Shown here: positions 17,857 through 26,540 of the stretch, in pieces
Layout of the letters: every line of letters starts with the position of its first letter
Position numbering within the stretch: the first letter of the stretch is position 1
NCBI RefSeq assembly: GCF_902859915.1
Contig: NZ_CADIKK010000012.1
Location: forward strand, 145,076 to 209,075
Length of the DNA: 64,000 bases
Source: Paraburkholderia ultramafica
Lineage (GTDB): Bacteria; Pseudomonadota; Gammaproteobacteria; Burkholderiales; Burkholderiaceae
Direction of reading: 5' to 3'
Position numbers and translations under genes: made by a program
The notes under the pieces: model-generated
Databases searched by the model: none
The model's input: only the letters and a program-made list of their open reading frames with translations
What the model was told of the DNA's origin: nothing

Positions 17857-19733
17857 GCACTTCTACGACGAAAGGCCCCGCTCTGATTCTTCATCACGGT
17901 CGCTTCACAACGCTCGACAGACGCAACCCGCAAGCGGAAGCGGTTGCGATCCGGGACGGGGTGTTCACCGCCGTGGGAAGCGACGCTGAGATCCTGCCGC
18001 TTGCGGGCGACGCCACGCAGATGATCGATCTCAAAGGTAAACGCGTGCTACCGGGCCTGATCGACAATCATCTGCATATCATTCGGGGCGGCCTGAACTT
18101 CAATATGGAACTGCGCTGGGACGGCGTGCAGTCGCTCGCCACCGCGATGGACATGCTCAGGCGTCAGGTGGCTGTCACGCCAGCGCCGCAATGGGTGCGC
18201 GTAGTGGGCGGCTTCACGGAACATCAGTTCGCCGAAAAGCGCCTGCCGACAATCGAGGAAATCAACGCGATCGCGCCCGACACGCCGGTCTTCATCCTGC
18301 ATCTTTACGACCGCGCAATACTCAACGCCGCAGCGCTGCGCGTGGTGGGCTACACGAAGGAAACGCCCGAGCCGCCGGGCGGCGAAATCGTGCGCGATGC
18401 CGAGGGCAACCCCACCGGTCTCCTGCTCGCGAAGCCCAATGCCGCCATCCTGTACGCAACGCTGGCGAAGGGTCCAAAGCTACCGTTCGAATACCAGATC
18501 AATTCCACGCGTCACTTCATGCGCGAACTGAACCGCCTCGGCGTGACGGGTGCGATCGACGCCGGTGGCGGCTTCCAGAACTATCCGGAAGATTATGCGG
18601 TGATCCAGAAGCTTTCCGACGAAGGCCAGCTCACCATCCGTCTTGCGTACAACCTCTTCACGCAGAAGCCGAAAGCCGAGAAGGAAGACTTCCTGAACTG
18701 GACACAAACCTCGAGGTACAAACAGGGCACCGACTATTTCAGGCACAACGGCGCGGGTGAAATGCTCGTCTTTTCGGCCGCCGATTTCGAGGACTTCCGC
18801 CAGCCGCGCCCCGACATGCCGGGCGAGATGGAAAGCGAACTGGAAGAGGTGGTGCGCATCCTCGCGCAGAACCGCTGGCCGTGGCGCCTGCATGCCACTT
18901 ACGACGAAACCATCAGCCGCGCGCTCGACGTGTTCGAGCGCGTGAACCGCGAGACGCCGCTCGCGGGCCTGAACTGGTTCTTCGACCACGCCGAAACGAT
19001 CTCCGAGCGCTCGATGGATCGCATCGCCACACTCGGCGGCGGCATTGCAGTGCAGCATCGTATGGCGTACCAGGGCGAGTACTTCGTTGAGCGTTACGGC
19101 GCGCAGGCAGCCGAAGGCACGCCGCCCGTCGCGCGGATGCTCGAGAAAGGCGTCAAGGTGTCGGCCGGCACCGATGCGACGCGCGTCGCTTCGTACAACC
19201 CGTGGGTGTCGCTTGCCTGGCTCGTCACGGGCAAAACGGTGGCGGGCATGAGGCTCTACCCGCAACGCAACTGCATCGATCGCGAAACGGCGCTGCGCAT
19301 GTGGACGGAGAACGTCACCTGGTTTTCGAATGAAGAAGGCAAGAAAGGACGCATCGAAAGTGGCCTGTTCGCCGATCTGATCGTCCCTGACCGCGACTTT
19401 ATGTCGTGCCCTGACGCCGATATCTCCGACACGACGTCGACGCTTACGGTCGTCGGCGGCAAAGTCGTGTTCGCGTCCGGCCCCTTCGCGGAACTCGATA
19501 CGCCGATACCGCCTGCGATGCCCGACTGGTCTCCGGTACGCACGTTCGGCGGATATGCTGCCTGGGGCAACGCGGGCGCGCCGCTGCAACGCAGCGCGGT
19601 GCAACTTTGCGCATGCGCGAGCCCTTGCGGACTGCATGGTCACGCCCACGCCAAGGCATGGTCGAGCACGCTGCCCGTGTCCGACCTGAGGGGCTTCTGG
19701 GGCGCCCTGGGATGCGCCTGCTGGGCGGTCTAG
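17853..19733 (+). CDS. YtcJ-like metal-dependent amidohydrolase
   Basis: A 626-residue amidohydrolase. The start at ATG 17853 overlaps the XapX stop. The composite domain begins the protein (ILHHGRFTTLDRRN, AVAIRDGVFTAVG), followed by the metal-binding HxH strand LPGLIDNHLHI (residues ~57-75), further His residues in WRLHATYDE and WFFDHAETI, and the catalytic-region Asp in VSAGTDATRV. The ~70-residue tail after the usual C-terminal strands is unusual: it has several cysteines (LCACASPCG, GCACWAV) and histidines. YtcJ-like enzymes cleave amides, formamides or related bonds. The substrate is unknown. Confidence 0.9.
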   Translation: MSTSTTKGPALILHHGRFTTLDRRNPQAEAVAIRDGVFTAVGSDAEILPLAGDATQMIDLKGKRVLPGLIDNHLHIIRGGLNFNMELRWDGVQSLATAMDMLRRQVAVTPAPQWVRVVGGFTEHQFAEKRLPTIEEINAIAPDTPVFILHLYDRAILNAAALRVVGYTKETPEPPGGEIVRDAEGNPTGLLLAKPNAAILYATLAKGPKLPFEYQINSTRHFMRELNRLGVTGAIDAGGGFQNYPEDYAVIQKLSDEGQLTIRLAYNLFTQKPKAEKEDFLNWTQTSRYKQGTDYFRHNGAGEMLVFSAADFEDFRQPRPDMPGEMESELEEVVRILAQNRWPWRLHATYDETISRALDVFERVNRETPLAGLNWFFDHAETISERSMDRIATLGGGIAVQHRMAYQGEYFVERYGAQAAEGTPPVARMLEKGVKVSAGTDATRVASYNPWVSLAWLVTGKTVAGMRLYPQRNCIDRETALRMWTENVTWFSNEEGKKGRIESGLFADLIVPDRDFMSCPDADISDTTSTLTVVGGKVVFASGPFAELDTPIPPAMPDWSPVRTFGGYAAWGNAGAPLQRSAVQLCACASPCGLHGHAHAKAWSSTLPVSDLRGFWGALGCACWAV

Positions 19734-19830
19734 ATGGACTTTGGCGGGAACGGTCGCGTTCGCCCTCGATGCGGGCTTGTGCTTCGCGCCCGCCTCCTGC
19801 GCTTACCTTCACTCAAACGGAAAACCAACG

Positions 19831-20748
19831 ATGCGCACACCCGTCGTCACTGCTGCGTTCGTCAGCGCCATGGTGTTCGGCACTTGCGCCGCAACCTTGC
19901 CCGCGCTGGTACTCGCCCGCGAGGCCACGGCGACGCCGGCCGTCGCCGTGGCGCCGCAATACGGCACGACGCATGTCTACGTCGCGCCGGAAGACGTCGA
20001 TCGTTTTGCTGCGAGCTTCGTTGCAACCTTCGGCGGCCAGAGCACGAAGCAGGTCGTCGCGACAGTCACGCCGACGCCGAGCAGCACGACATCGCAACTG
20101 TTGCAGACACCGGCCGGCACGGTGTCGCTCTTCGGCTTCAGCACGCCGGTGCCTTATCCCTTCGGCCTGGAACGCAACGGCGTTCTCGTGAGCGATATGG
20201 ACGCCGCCGTCCGCGCGGCGCAGGCGGCGGGCGCGAGCGTAGTCGTCGCTCCGTTCCCCGATCCGATTGGCCGCGACGCGGTCATCCAGTGGCCCGGCGG
20301 CATCAACATGCAGATCTACTGGCACACGACGAAGCCCGCCTACGCGCCCTTCAGCACCGTACCCGAGAATCGCGTGTACGTGCCAGCCGATCGCGTGGCG
20401 TCGTTCGTGCGCGGCTTCCTCGCGTTTTCGCACGGGCGGGTTGAATCCGAAAACGCACGCGCGCCTGGCGTCGAGATCGGGCGCCCGAACGACACTTATC
20501 GGCGCATCCGCATATCGTCTGCCTTCGGCAGGATGGCCGTGCTCGTCACCGACGGACACCTGCCCTACCCGTACGGTTACGAGATGACCGGATACGAAGT
20601 CGCCAATCTCACCGACACGCTCGACAAGGCCAGGGCAGCCGGCGTGCGCATACTCGTCGAGCCTTACCGCAGCGAGGGACGGGAAGCTGCCATCGTGCAG
20701 TTTCCCGGCGGGTACATCGCGGAGATTCACGCGCCGGTCAGCCAGTAG
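19831..20748 (+). CDS. exported two-domain VOC (glyoxalase-fold) protein
   Basis: A 305-residue protein whose start at ATG 19831 gives a signal peptide (MRTPVVTAAFVSAMVFGTCA) followed by an Ala-rich linker. Two vicinal-oxygen-chelate domains follow (residues ~48-165 and ~180-300). Each ends in an FPGG/WPGG-I-x strand (VIQWPGGINMQIYW and IVQFPGGYIAEIHA), typical for glyoxalase/bleomycin-resistance folds. The location would be periplasmic, which is unusual for VOC enzymes. It follows the amidohydrolase by 97 bases and precedes an outer-membrane channel, so it may process a compound entering the cell. Confidence 0.82.
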   Translation: MRTPVVTAAFVSAMVFGTCAATLPALVLAREATATPAVAVAPQYGTTHVYVAPEDVDRFAASFVATFGGQSTKQVVATVTPTPSSTTSQLLQTPAGTVSLFGFSTPVPYPFGLERNGVLVSDMDAAVRAAQAAGASVVVAPFPDPIGRDAVIQWPGGINMQIYWHTTKPAYAPFSTVPENRVYVPADRVASFVRGFLAFSHGRVESENARAPGVEIGRPNDTYRRIRISSAFGRMAVLVTDGHLPYPYGYEMTGYEVANLTDTLDKARAAGVRILVEPYRSEGREAAIVQFPGGYIAEIHAPVSQ

Positions 20749-20769
20749 CGCGGTCGAGGGGCAAAAGTA

Positions 20770-22263
20770 ATGACTCGGCACGCCCCCGCATTCCGGCGCC
20801 CGCACAAGCAAAACCCGTCGGCAGGTCGCGTTTGCGATGAATCCCGCTCCCGCTGGGCCTGGCTCGTGTGCGCGCTGCTTCTTTGCATAGCGCCCGCGTC
20901 AGAGGCTGAGGAAACGGACATGACCATCGCGCCGGGTGCAGTCCCGGCGAAGCGCCCCGCTATCATGAGCAACCGCTGGCAGGAAGACTGGTCCGCGCTC
21001 GCCAACCCGGCGCTTCGCACCCAGCCATTGGATGCGCTGAAGTACATCCCGCTCTCGGCGACCGATCCGCAGAGCTACGTCTCGCTCGGCGTGACCCTGC
21101 GCGAGCGCTTTGAGTCATCGGATGCCGCCGGTTTCGGCGTAAATAACGTGGCCGGCGACTCATATCTGTTGCAGCGCCTCCAGTTCCACGTCGATGTCCA
21201 CTTCAACAGCGAATGGGAGTTCTTTACGCAATTGGAGGACGTGCGCGCATATGGAAAGAACATCGTGACGCCAGTCGACAAGAATCCGCTCGACCTGCGG
21301 CTCGCGTTCCTCGCGTACGTGAAATCGTTCGACGCGGGCACGTTCAAGGCTCGCGTCGGCCGGCAAGACTTCTTGTTCGATCTTCAGCGATTCGTGTCGT
21401 CGCGCGACGGCCCAAACGTCAGGCAGTCGTTCGACGCGATCTGGGCCGACTGGGAGACGGGCCCGTGGCGTTTCATCGGCTTCGTGAGCCAGCCGGTCCA
21501 GTACAGCGACGTCAATCCGTTCGACGATACATCCAACAGCCACTTCCGCTTCCACACGCTGCGCGTCGAGCGCCATGTGCTTGGAACAAACGAGCTGTCG
21601 GCGTACTACTCGCTCTACCAACGCGACAATGCCAGCTATCTCGATGCGAGGGGCAGCGAACATCGCAATGTATTCGATGCACGCTTCGCTGGCGCGATGA
21701 ACAGATTCGACTGGGACCTCGAAGCGATGGGCCAGACGGGTACGGTCGGACCGAAGGACATTCGCGCATGGGCTGCGGGCTCGCGTGTGGGCTACACCTT
21801 CAGCCATACGACCTGGACCCCGCGTATCGGCGTCCAGGTCGACGCCGCCTCCGGCGATCGCCATCCGGGGGATGGCACGCTCGGCACGTTCAATCCGCTC
21901 TTCCCGAACGGCTACTATTTCACACTGGCCGGCTTCACCGGCTACACCAATCTCGTCCACGTGAAGCCCTCCATCACTGTCAAGCCGATCGCGAAGCTCA
22001 CGCTGCTGGCCGCAGTGGGCTTCCAGTGGCGCGCGACGACCGCCGACGCGATCTACACGCAGCCGAACGTGCCGATTGCCGGCACTGCCGGTCGAGGCAG
22101 CCACTGGTCGGGGGTCTATGGTCAGTTGCGCGCAGACTACGCATTCAATCCGAATCTGACCGGTGCGATCGAAGCGGTTCACTATCAGGTCGGCAGCGCA
22201 ATACGCGACGCCGGGGGCCACAACGGCGATTACGTCGGCGCCGAACTCAAGTTCGGTTGGTAA
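20770..22263 (+). CDS. alginate-export-family outer-membrane channel
   Basis: A 497-residue beta-barrel protein of the alginate_exp type. A basic N-terminus and hydrophobic segment (WAWLVCALLLCIAPASEA) form the signal. The mature part has alternating strands with many aromatic residues (LRERFESSDAAGFG, LLQRLQFHVDVHF, WEFFTQLEDVRAYG, FKARVGRQDF) and ends ...GAELKFGW. Similar proteins are channels for anionic or aromatic compounds, so the name need not mean alginate. It is 21 bases after the VOC gene and completes the operon; it could be the uptake pore for the substrate of the amidohydrolase. Confidence 0.85.
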   Translation: MTRHAPAFRRPHKQNPSAGRVCDESRSRWAWLVCALLLCIAPASEAEETDMTIAPGAVPAKRPAIMSNRWQEDWSALANPALRTQPLDALKYIPLSATDPQSYVSLGVTLRERFESSDAAGFGVNNVAGDSYLLQRLQFHVDVHFNSEWEFFTQLEDVRAYGKNIVTPVDKNPLDLRLAFLAYVKSFDAGTFKARVGRQDFLFDLQRFVSSRDGPNVRQSFDAIWADWETGPWRFIGFVSQPVQYSDVNPFDDTSNSHFRFHTLRVERHVLGTNELSAYYSLYQRDNASYLDARGSEHRNVFDARFAGAMNRFDWDLEAMGQTGTVGPKDIRAWAAGSRVGYTFSHTTWTPRIGVQVDAASGDRHPGDGTLGTFNPLFPNGYYFTLAGFTGYTNLVHVKPSITVKPIAKLTLLAAVGFQWRATTADAIYTQPNVPIAGTAGRGSHWSGVYGQLRADYAFNPNLTGAIEAVHYQVGSAIRDAGGHNGDYVGAELKFGW

Positions 22264-22441
22264 AAGGCCGCCGCGACACGGCATTGCACATGCATCCAAT
22301 CAGCTACCCGTTCGGGTGGTGTGCGCCGGTTGTCGATCTGCCATCCTGAATCCGCCCGTCGCCCCGTACTTGTGAAGGATCCGTGCGCGATGGGCGGCGT
22401 GAGGCACGAGCCGGTCGTGTCACTGTGGCAGGAGACTTCAG

Positions 22442-23380
22442 ATGGAAAACGCATCGTCTAGCGGAAATCCGTTGCCGGAGCTGTCGGACAATCTGGCGGG
22501 AATTGTCGAGCGCGTCGGACGCGGCGTCGTCGCGGTACACGGCCGGCATCGGATTCCGTCAAGTGGGGTAATCTGGCGGAATGGCGTCGTCGTCACGGCT
22601 GCGCACACCCTCAAACGGGAGGACGGGATCGAGGTCACGCTGAGCGATGGCCGTACGGTCGCCGCAGTCCTCGCGGGCCGGGATACCGGCACCGACGTCG
22701 CCGTGCTGAAACTGGACGGCGTGGAGCTGGACCGGGTTGAGTCCGGCGATGCCCGCCTGCTCAAGGCGGGCCACCTTGTGCTTGCAGTCGCGCGGGCGGA
22801 CGGGTTCAGCGTCAGCGCTGATTTTGGCGTGATCGGCAGCGCCGGTGGTCCATGGCGCACCTGGAGGGGCGGCCAGCTCGATGCGCTCGTGCAACTGGAC
22901 GGCGGCCTGCGTCCAGGTTTCTCCGGCGCGGCCCTCGCGGATATGCGCGGCCAGGTCATGGGCATCTGCACATCCGCGCTCGCGCGTGGCGCCGGCATGG
23001 TGGTTCCCGCAATAACCGTGGAGCGCGTCACCGATGAACTGCTGGCTAAAGGGCGTGTCTCCCGGGGCTACCTTGGCGTCGGCACGCAGCAGGTAATCCT
23101 GTCGGATACGTGGATCAAGAAATTGAACCTGACTTCCAACCGCGGATTGCTGGTCAACTCACTCGCGCAGGGCGGACCCGCAGAACGGGCGGGCGTGCTC
23201 GTCGGCGATGTGCTGATTGAACTGGACGGCGCGCCTTGCCGAGGCATGGACGACCTGTACACCGCACTTGGCTCCGGCAGCATTGGACAGAGCTTGAAGA
23301 TCGCGCTGATCCGGGGCGGCGAACGCACCGAGTGTTCCGTAACCGTTGGCGAACGCCCGCAACGGAATTCATGCCGGTGA
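22442..23380 (+). CDS. cytoplasmic S1C trypsin-like protease with PDZ domain
   Basis: A 312-residue DegP/HtrA-like protein. The triad is visible: His in VVVTAAHTL (residue ~57), Asp in DTGTDVAVLKL (~residue 90), Ser in RPGFSGAAL (~residue 161), where GNSGG is relaxed to GFSGA. A single PDZ domain follows (residues ~210-300, RGYLGVGTQQV and GPAERAGVLVGDVLIELDG). There is no signal peptide or membrane segment, unlike usual HtrA proteins, so a cytoplasmic place is expected. The response regulator gene starts 42 bases downstream on the same strand. Confidence 0.88.
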   Translation: MENASSSGNPLPELSDNLAGIVERVGRGVVAVHGRHRIPSSGVIWRNGVVVTAAHTLKREDGIEVTLSDGRTVAAVLAGRDTGTDVAVLKLDGVELDRVESGDARLLKAGHLVLAVARADGFSVSADFGVIGSAGGPWRTWRGGQLDALVQLDGGLRPGFSGAALADMRGQVMGICTSALARGAGMVVPAITVERVTDELLAKGRVSRGYLGVGTQQVILSDTWIKKLNLTSNRGLLVNSLAQGGPAERAGVLVGDVLIELDGAPCRGMDDLYTALGSGSIGQSLKIALIRGGERTECSVTVGERPQRNSCR

Positions 23381-23422
23381 GCGCCAGGCACCGGTCAAAT
23401 GTCAGATGGACAGGTGGCATAG

Positions 23423-24067
23423 ATGGGGCCGGTCCGGGTTGCGGTTGTCGCGGAATCGCCGCAGACGCGCATAAGCCTGCAAGCGCTTGTCGAGGCTAGT
23501 CCGGCACTCGCGTTCGCAGGTAGCGCAGCTGATGCCGACATGCTCGTCGATTGCCTTGCCGGTTCAATGCCGGATGTGGTCGTGATCGACGCGGAGCCAC
23601 TGGCGAGCGACGCGCTCAAGGCTGCATTCGACCTGGGGCACGCGCCACCTGCGCTCGTCGTGTTGACCGACGACGCGGACACCGACTCGATCTTCGACGC
23701 TTTAACGGGCGATGCCACAGCGATCCTGCTGCGGGACACGATGCCAGGCGAAATCGTCGCGTCCATCGAAGCTGCGGCCGCGGGCCTTTGCGTACTGTCG
23801 CCGGAGATTCTCGCGAGGCTGCTCGACGGACGGAAACCGCCGCGTCAGACAGCATCCCGAGTGCCATTTGAAACTCTGACCTTACGCGAGATCGAAGTAC
23901 TGGCGATGCTCGCTGAAGGGCTGGGCAACAAGGAGATCGCGCGGCAACTCGACATCTCGGACAACACGGTGAAATTCCACCTCTCCTCCATTTTTGGCAA
24001 GCTGGGCGCGACCAACCGCACCGAAGCCGTGATGCTCGGCATGCGGCACGGATTCATCATGGTGTAG
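23423..24067 (+). CDS. NarL/LuxR-type response regulator with atypical receiver
   Basis: A 214-residue protein: receiver-like domain (residues ~4-120) and C-terminal LuxR helix-turn-helix (LTLREIEVLAMLAEGLGNKEIARQLDISDNTVKFHL split over ~148-185). The putative phosphoacceptor Asp is present (VVVIDAEP), and a Thr follows in LVVLTDD. The usual Asp pair at the N-terminus is reduced to one Glu (VVAES), and the conserved Lys is Arg (ILLRDT). It may respond to something other than phosphorylation. It is probably co-transcribed with the cytoplasmic protease; no histidine kinase is adjacent. Confidence 0.9.
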   Translation: MGPVRVAVVAESPQTRISLQALVEASPALAFAGSAADADMLVDCLAGSMPDVVVIDAEPLASDALKAAFDLGHAPPALVVLTDDADTDSIFDALTGDATAILLRDTMPGEIVASIEAAAAGLCVLSPEILARLLDGRKPPRQTASRVPFETLTLREIEVLAMLAEGLGNKEIARQLDISDNTVKFHLSSIFGKLGATNRTEAVMLGMRHGFIMV

Positions 24068-24279
24068 CGTGTCGGCGCAGCGTCGATGCGGCTGGCTCGT
24101 CTATGGGCGGCCGTAGGCCGATCCAGGCGGATCATGTCGACCCGAAGCGGTCTTACCTGCTTACGATTGGCGGCCGCTTCCAGGGGGAAGCCGTGATTCG
24201 CCCTCTCGCTTCAGCTGGCAAATCCTCCCGTTGGACCGGTCGAGCACGGCCACCGGCATACGCCAATAGTCGAAAAGAC

Positions 24280-25239
24280 TCACGACGCCCGCAACTCACG
24301 GACCCCCTTGCCTAGCCGCCGCCGCAGTAGCGTGCGCAATGTGACGCCGTCTGCGTAGCCGACCCGCTCCGCGATACGGTCCACGCTGTCCTTGCTCGTC
24401 TTCAGCAGATGAACGGCGCGTTCGACCCGCAGATCCTGTATGTACTCTACGGGCGTTTTACCGAGCACTTCATTCAGGCGTCGCGTCAAGGTCCGCTTGC
24501 TCGTCGCCAGGGCGTCCGCAGCGTCGTCGAGTGCAATTGCCGTGTCGAGGTGTTCGCGCACCCAGCGGTCGAAACGTGCGACGAGCGGGTCCGAATGGGA
24601 CAGGTGATCGGAGATCGCAAAGGCGGACTGCGACGGCCGCGAATCGAATACAAGGTAGCTGGCCACAAGCGCCGCAAGCTCAGGGCTGTTGTTGCGGATC
24701 AGCCAGAGCGCCAGGTCCAGATGGCCCAGCGCGGCCCCCGCCGTCACCATGCTGCCGCTGGGCACGACAATGCGATGCGCGTCCAGGTGCACCTCGGGGT
24801 AACGCTGCCGGAACACCGGCGAGAGCCACCAGGTGGTCGTGGCTTCGCGCCCATTGAGCAAGCCGCTTTCGGCCAGCACGAAGGTTCCCGTACAGGCGGC
24901 TCCGAGATGGGCGCCGGCACTGTGCCACGTGCGCAAGGCCCCTAGCGCATCGATCACGTCGGCCCGGCCGAGCGAAGGCACGAGCAGGTCCGTCGTCGTC
25001 CTGTTGAGCGCCGGTACGACGACCCAATCCGGGGCGGGGGCGTCGGTCATATCGTGGACGGGAACCTGCAGTCCAAGCGCGGTGCGCACCTCTGGCCGCA
25101 TGCCCGCCACGGTGATTTCGAAGCCCGGTGTGGCCATCCCCGTCGCGCGCGCGAGTTCGTTGGCCGTCGTCAAGGCATCGAGCACGGTGGTGAGGCCGGT
25201 GTCGAACACGCCCTCGAGCGCGAGAACAAAAATCCTCAT
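24280..25239 (-). CDS. GlxA-type AraC-family regulator with DJ-1/PfpI domain
   Basis: A 319-residue regulator. N-terminal DJ-1/PfpI-like domain (residues ~1-190, with GAACTGTFVLAESGLL carrying the elbow Cys) and C-terminal AraC helix-turn-helix pair (LATSKRTLTRRLNEVLGKTP and RIAERVGYADGVTLRTLLRR). The ATG at 25239 begins MRIFVLALEGVFDTG, the normal family start; an upstream in-frame start would add about 24-35 residues. It is divergent from the monooxygenase-fold gene at 25347 and probably controls that operon. Confidence 0.9.
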   Translation of the reverse strand: MRIFVLALEGVFDTGLTTVLDALTTANELARATGMATPGFEITVAGMRPEVRTALGLQVPVHDMTDAPAPDWVVVPALNRTTTDLLVPSLGRADVIDALGALRTWHSAGAHLGAACTGTFVLAESGLLNGREATTTWWLSPVFRQRYPEVHLDAHRIVVPSGSMVTAGAALGHLDLALWLIRNNSPELAALVASYLVFDSRPSQSAFAISDHLSHSDPLVARFDRWVREHLDTAIALDDAADALATSKRTLTRRLNEVLGKTPVEYIQDLRVERAVHLLKTSKDSVDRIAERVGYADGVTLRTLLRRRLGKGVRELRAS

Positions 25240-25346
25240 GGCAGGATCGGTATCAAAATTGTCGATTGAGACAGTGTTCTCCAACACGCCGCGTTTGTAA
25301 AGTGCACTCATCGCGTGGCCCCTCACGCGGACACTGGAGAACACAG

Positions 25347-25652
25347 ATGATCAAGCACGCTTTATTTGTCAGACTTGAAGCCAAGCCCGGTAAGGAGCAG
25401 GCGGTAGCGGACTTTCTTGCCGACGGCCTGGAAATGACGAATCAGGAGGCCACGACGCCGATCTGGTTCGCCCTCAGGCTGTCGCCGAACACGTTCGGTG
25501 TCTTCGACGCTTTTGCGAGTGAAGAGGATCGCCAGGCGCACCTTGCCGGCAACATGGCAAAGAGCCTGATGGCGCGGGTCGACGAGATGCTGGCACGCCC
25601 GCCTACGGTCGAGACGTTCGACGTTCTGGCCATGAAGAACGCGCTGGCCTGA
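25347..25652 (+). CDS. antibiotic biosynthesis monooxygenase-fold protein
   Basis: A 101-residue single-domain protein of the ABM/dimeric alpha-beta barrel superfamily. It begins MIKHALFVRLEAKPGKEQ, and the pattern FALRLSPNTFGVFDAFASEEDRQAHLAG is typical. Members may be quinol monooxygenases or just small-molecule binding proteins. The upstream extension in the same frame runs into the promoter of the regulator and is rejected. It precedes the exported hydrolase by 43 bases. Confidence 0.88.
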   Translation: MIKHALFVRLEAKPGKEQAVADFLADGLEMTNQEATTPIWFALRLSPNTFGVFDAFASEEDRQAHLAGNMAKSLMARVDEMLARPPTVETFDVLAMKNALA

Positions 25653-25695
25653 AGCCCCTGTACATGAGTATGCGAAAGCAATTATGGAGATTGAA

Positions 25696-26445
25696 ATGTT
25701 CGCACTACGGAAGATTGTTTTCGCTGCCGTCATGGTCGCCATGGGCAGCACGATGGCCCACGCCGAGACTGGCGCGGCGACGAAAGATATCGTCATTGTT
25801 CACGGCGCGCTCGTGGACGGCTCTGGCTGGCGAGGCGTGTACGACATCCTGTCGAAAGACGGCTACCACGTGAGTATCGTGCAGGAGCCGCTGACCAGCC
25901 TCGACGAGGACGTCGACGCTACCAAACGGGTCATCGACCGGCAACCGGGCTCTGTCGTGCTGGTCGGTCATAGCTATGGCGGTTCTGTGATCACGGACGC
26001 AGGCGCCGACCCGAAGGTCAGCGCACTCGTTTATGTCGCCGCCCTGCAACCCGACAAGGGTGAAGCCAGCGGCCAACTCTTGCAGAAGTTTGCCGCGCCA
26101 AACGATGCCATGCGCGCCACGCCGGACAAATACTTCTACATCCCGCCGGCAAAATTCCGCGAGACCTATGCGCAGGATCTCTCGCCTTCAGAAGCGCAAT
26201 TCCTGGCGGACTCGCAGCAGCCACTCGCGCAGAAAGCCGTGGCAGCCCCTGTGCCTGTCGCGGCATGGCGAAGCAAGCCTAGCTATGCGGTGCTGACCAC
26301 CCAGGATCATGTCGTGAGCCCCCAGCTTCAGCGCTGGATGTATCAACGCTCGGGCGCCAAGGTGACCGAAGTGAGCGCAGGCCACGCTGTCTATATCTCG
26401 CATCCGGACGCGGTCGCTCGAGTCATCGAGGCTGCCGCCAGGTAG
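25696..26445 (+). CDS. exported alpha/beta hydrolase
   Basis: A 249-residue hydrolase. ATG 25696 is chosen over ATG 25684 because GGAG lies six bases before it. A signal peptide (MFALRKIVFAAVMVAMGSTM...AHA) is followed by IVIVHGALVDGSGWRGVYDIL, the nucleophile elbow VGHSYGGSVI (Ser ~residue 97), and the catalytic His near SAGHAVYISHP. It resembles salicylate-esterase-like or haloperoxidase-like secreted hydrolases. It is likely regulated with the preceding ABM gene by the divergent GlxA-type regulator. Confidence 0.9.
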   Translation: MFALRKIVFAAVMVAMGSTMAHAETGAATKDIVIVHGALVDGSGWRGVYDILSKDGYHVSIVQEPLTSLDEDVDATKRVIDRQPGSVVLVGHSYGGSVITDAGADPKVSALVYVAALQPDKGEASGQLLQKFAAPNDAMRATPDKYFYIPPAKFRETYAQDLSPSEAQFLADSQQPLAQKAVAAPVPVAAWRSKPSYAVLTTQDHVVSPQLQRWMYQRSGAKVTEVSAGHAVYISHPDAVARVIEAAAR

Positions 26446-26540
26446 GCCAGCATAGACGCCAGGGCGTGCTGTCCGCGGCCTTGCGCACACCGGGACATAA
26501 CCCGGGCGTGAGGCCGTGCGAATCGCGCCATCAACCCACC

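Noticed and set aside
18480..19649. 389-codon minus-strand open frame opposite the amidohydrolase
   Set aside because: Shadow of a clear metal-dependent hydrolase; no family sequence.
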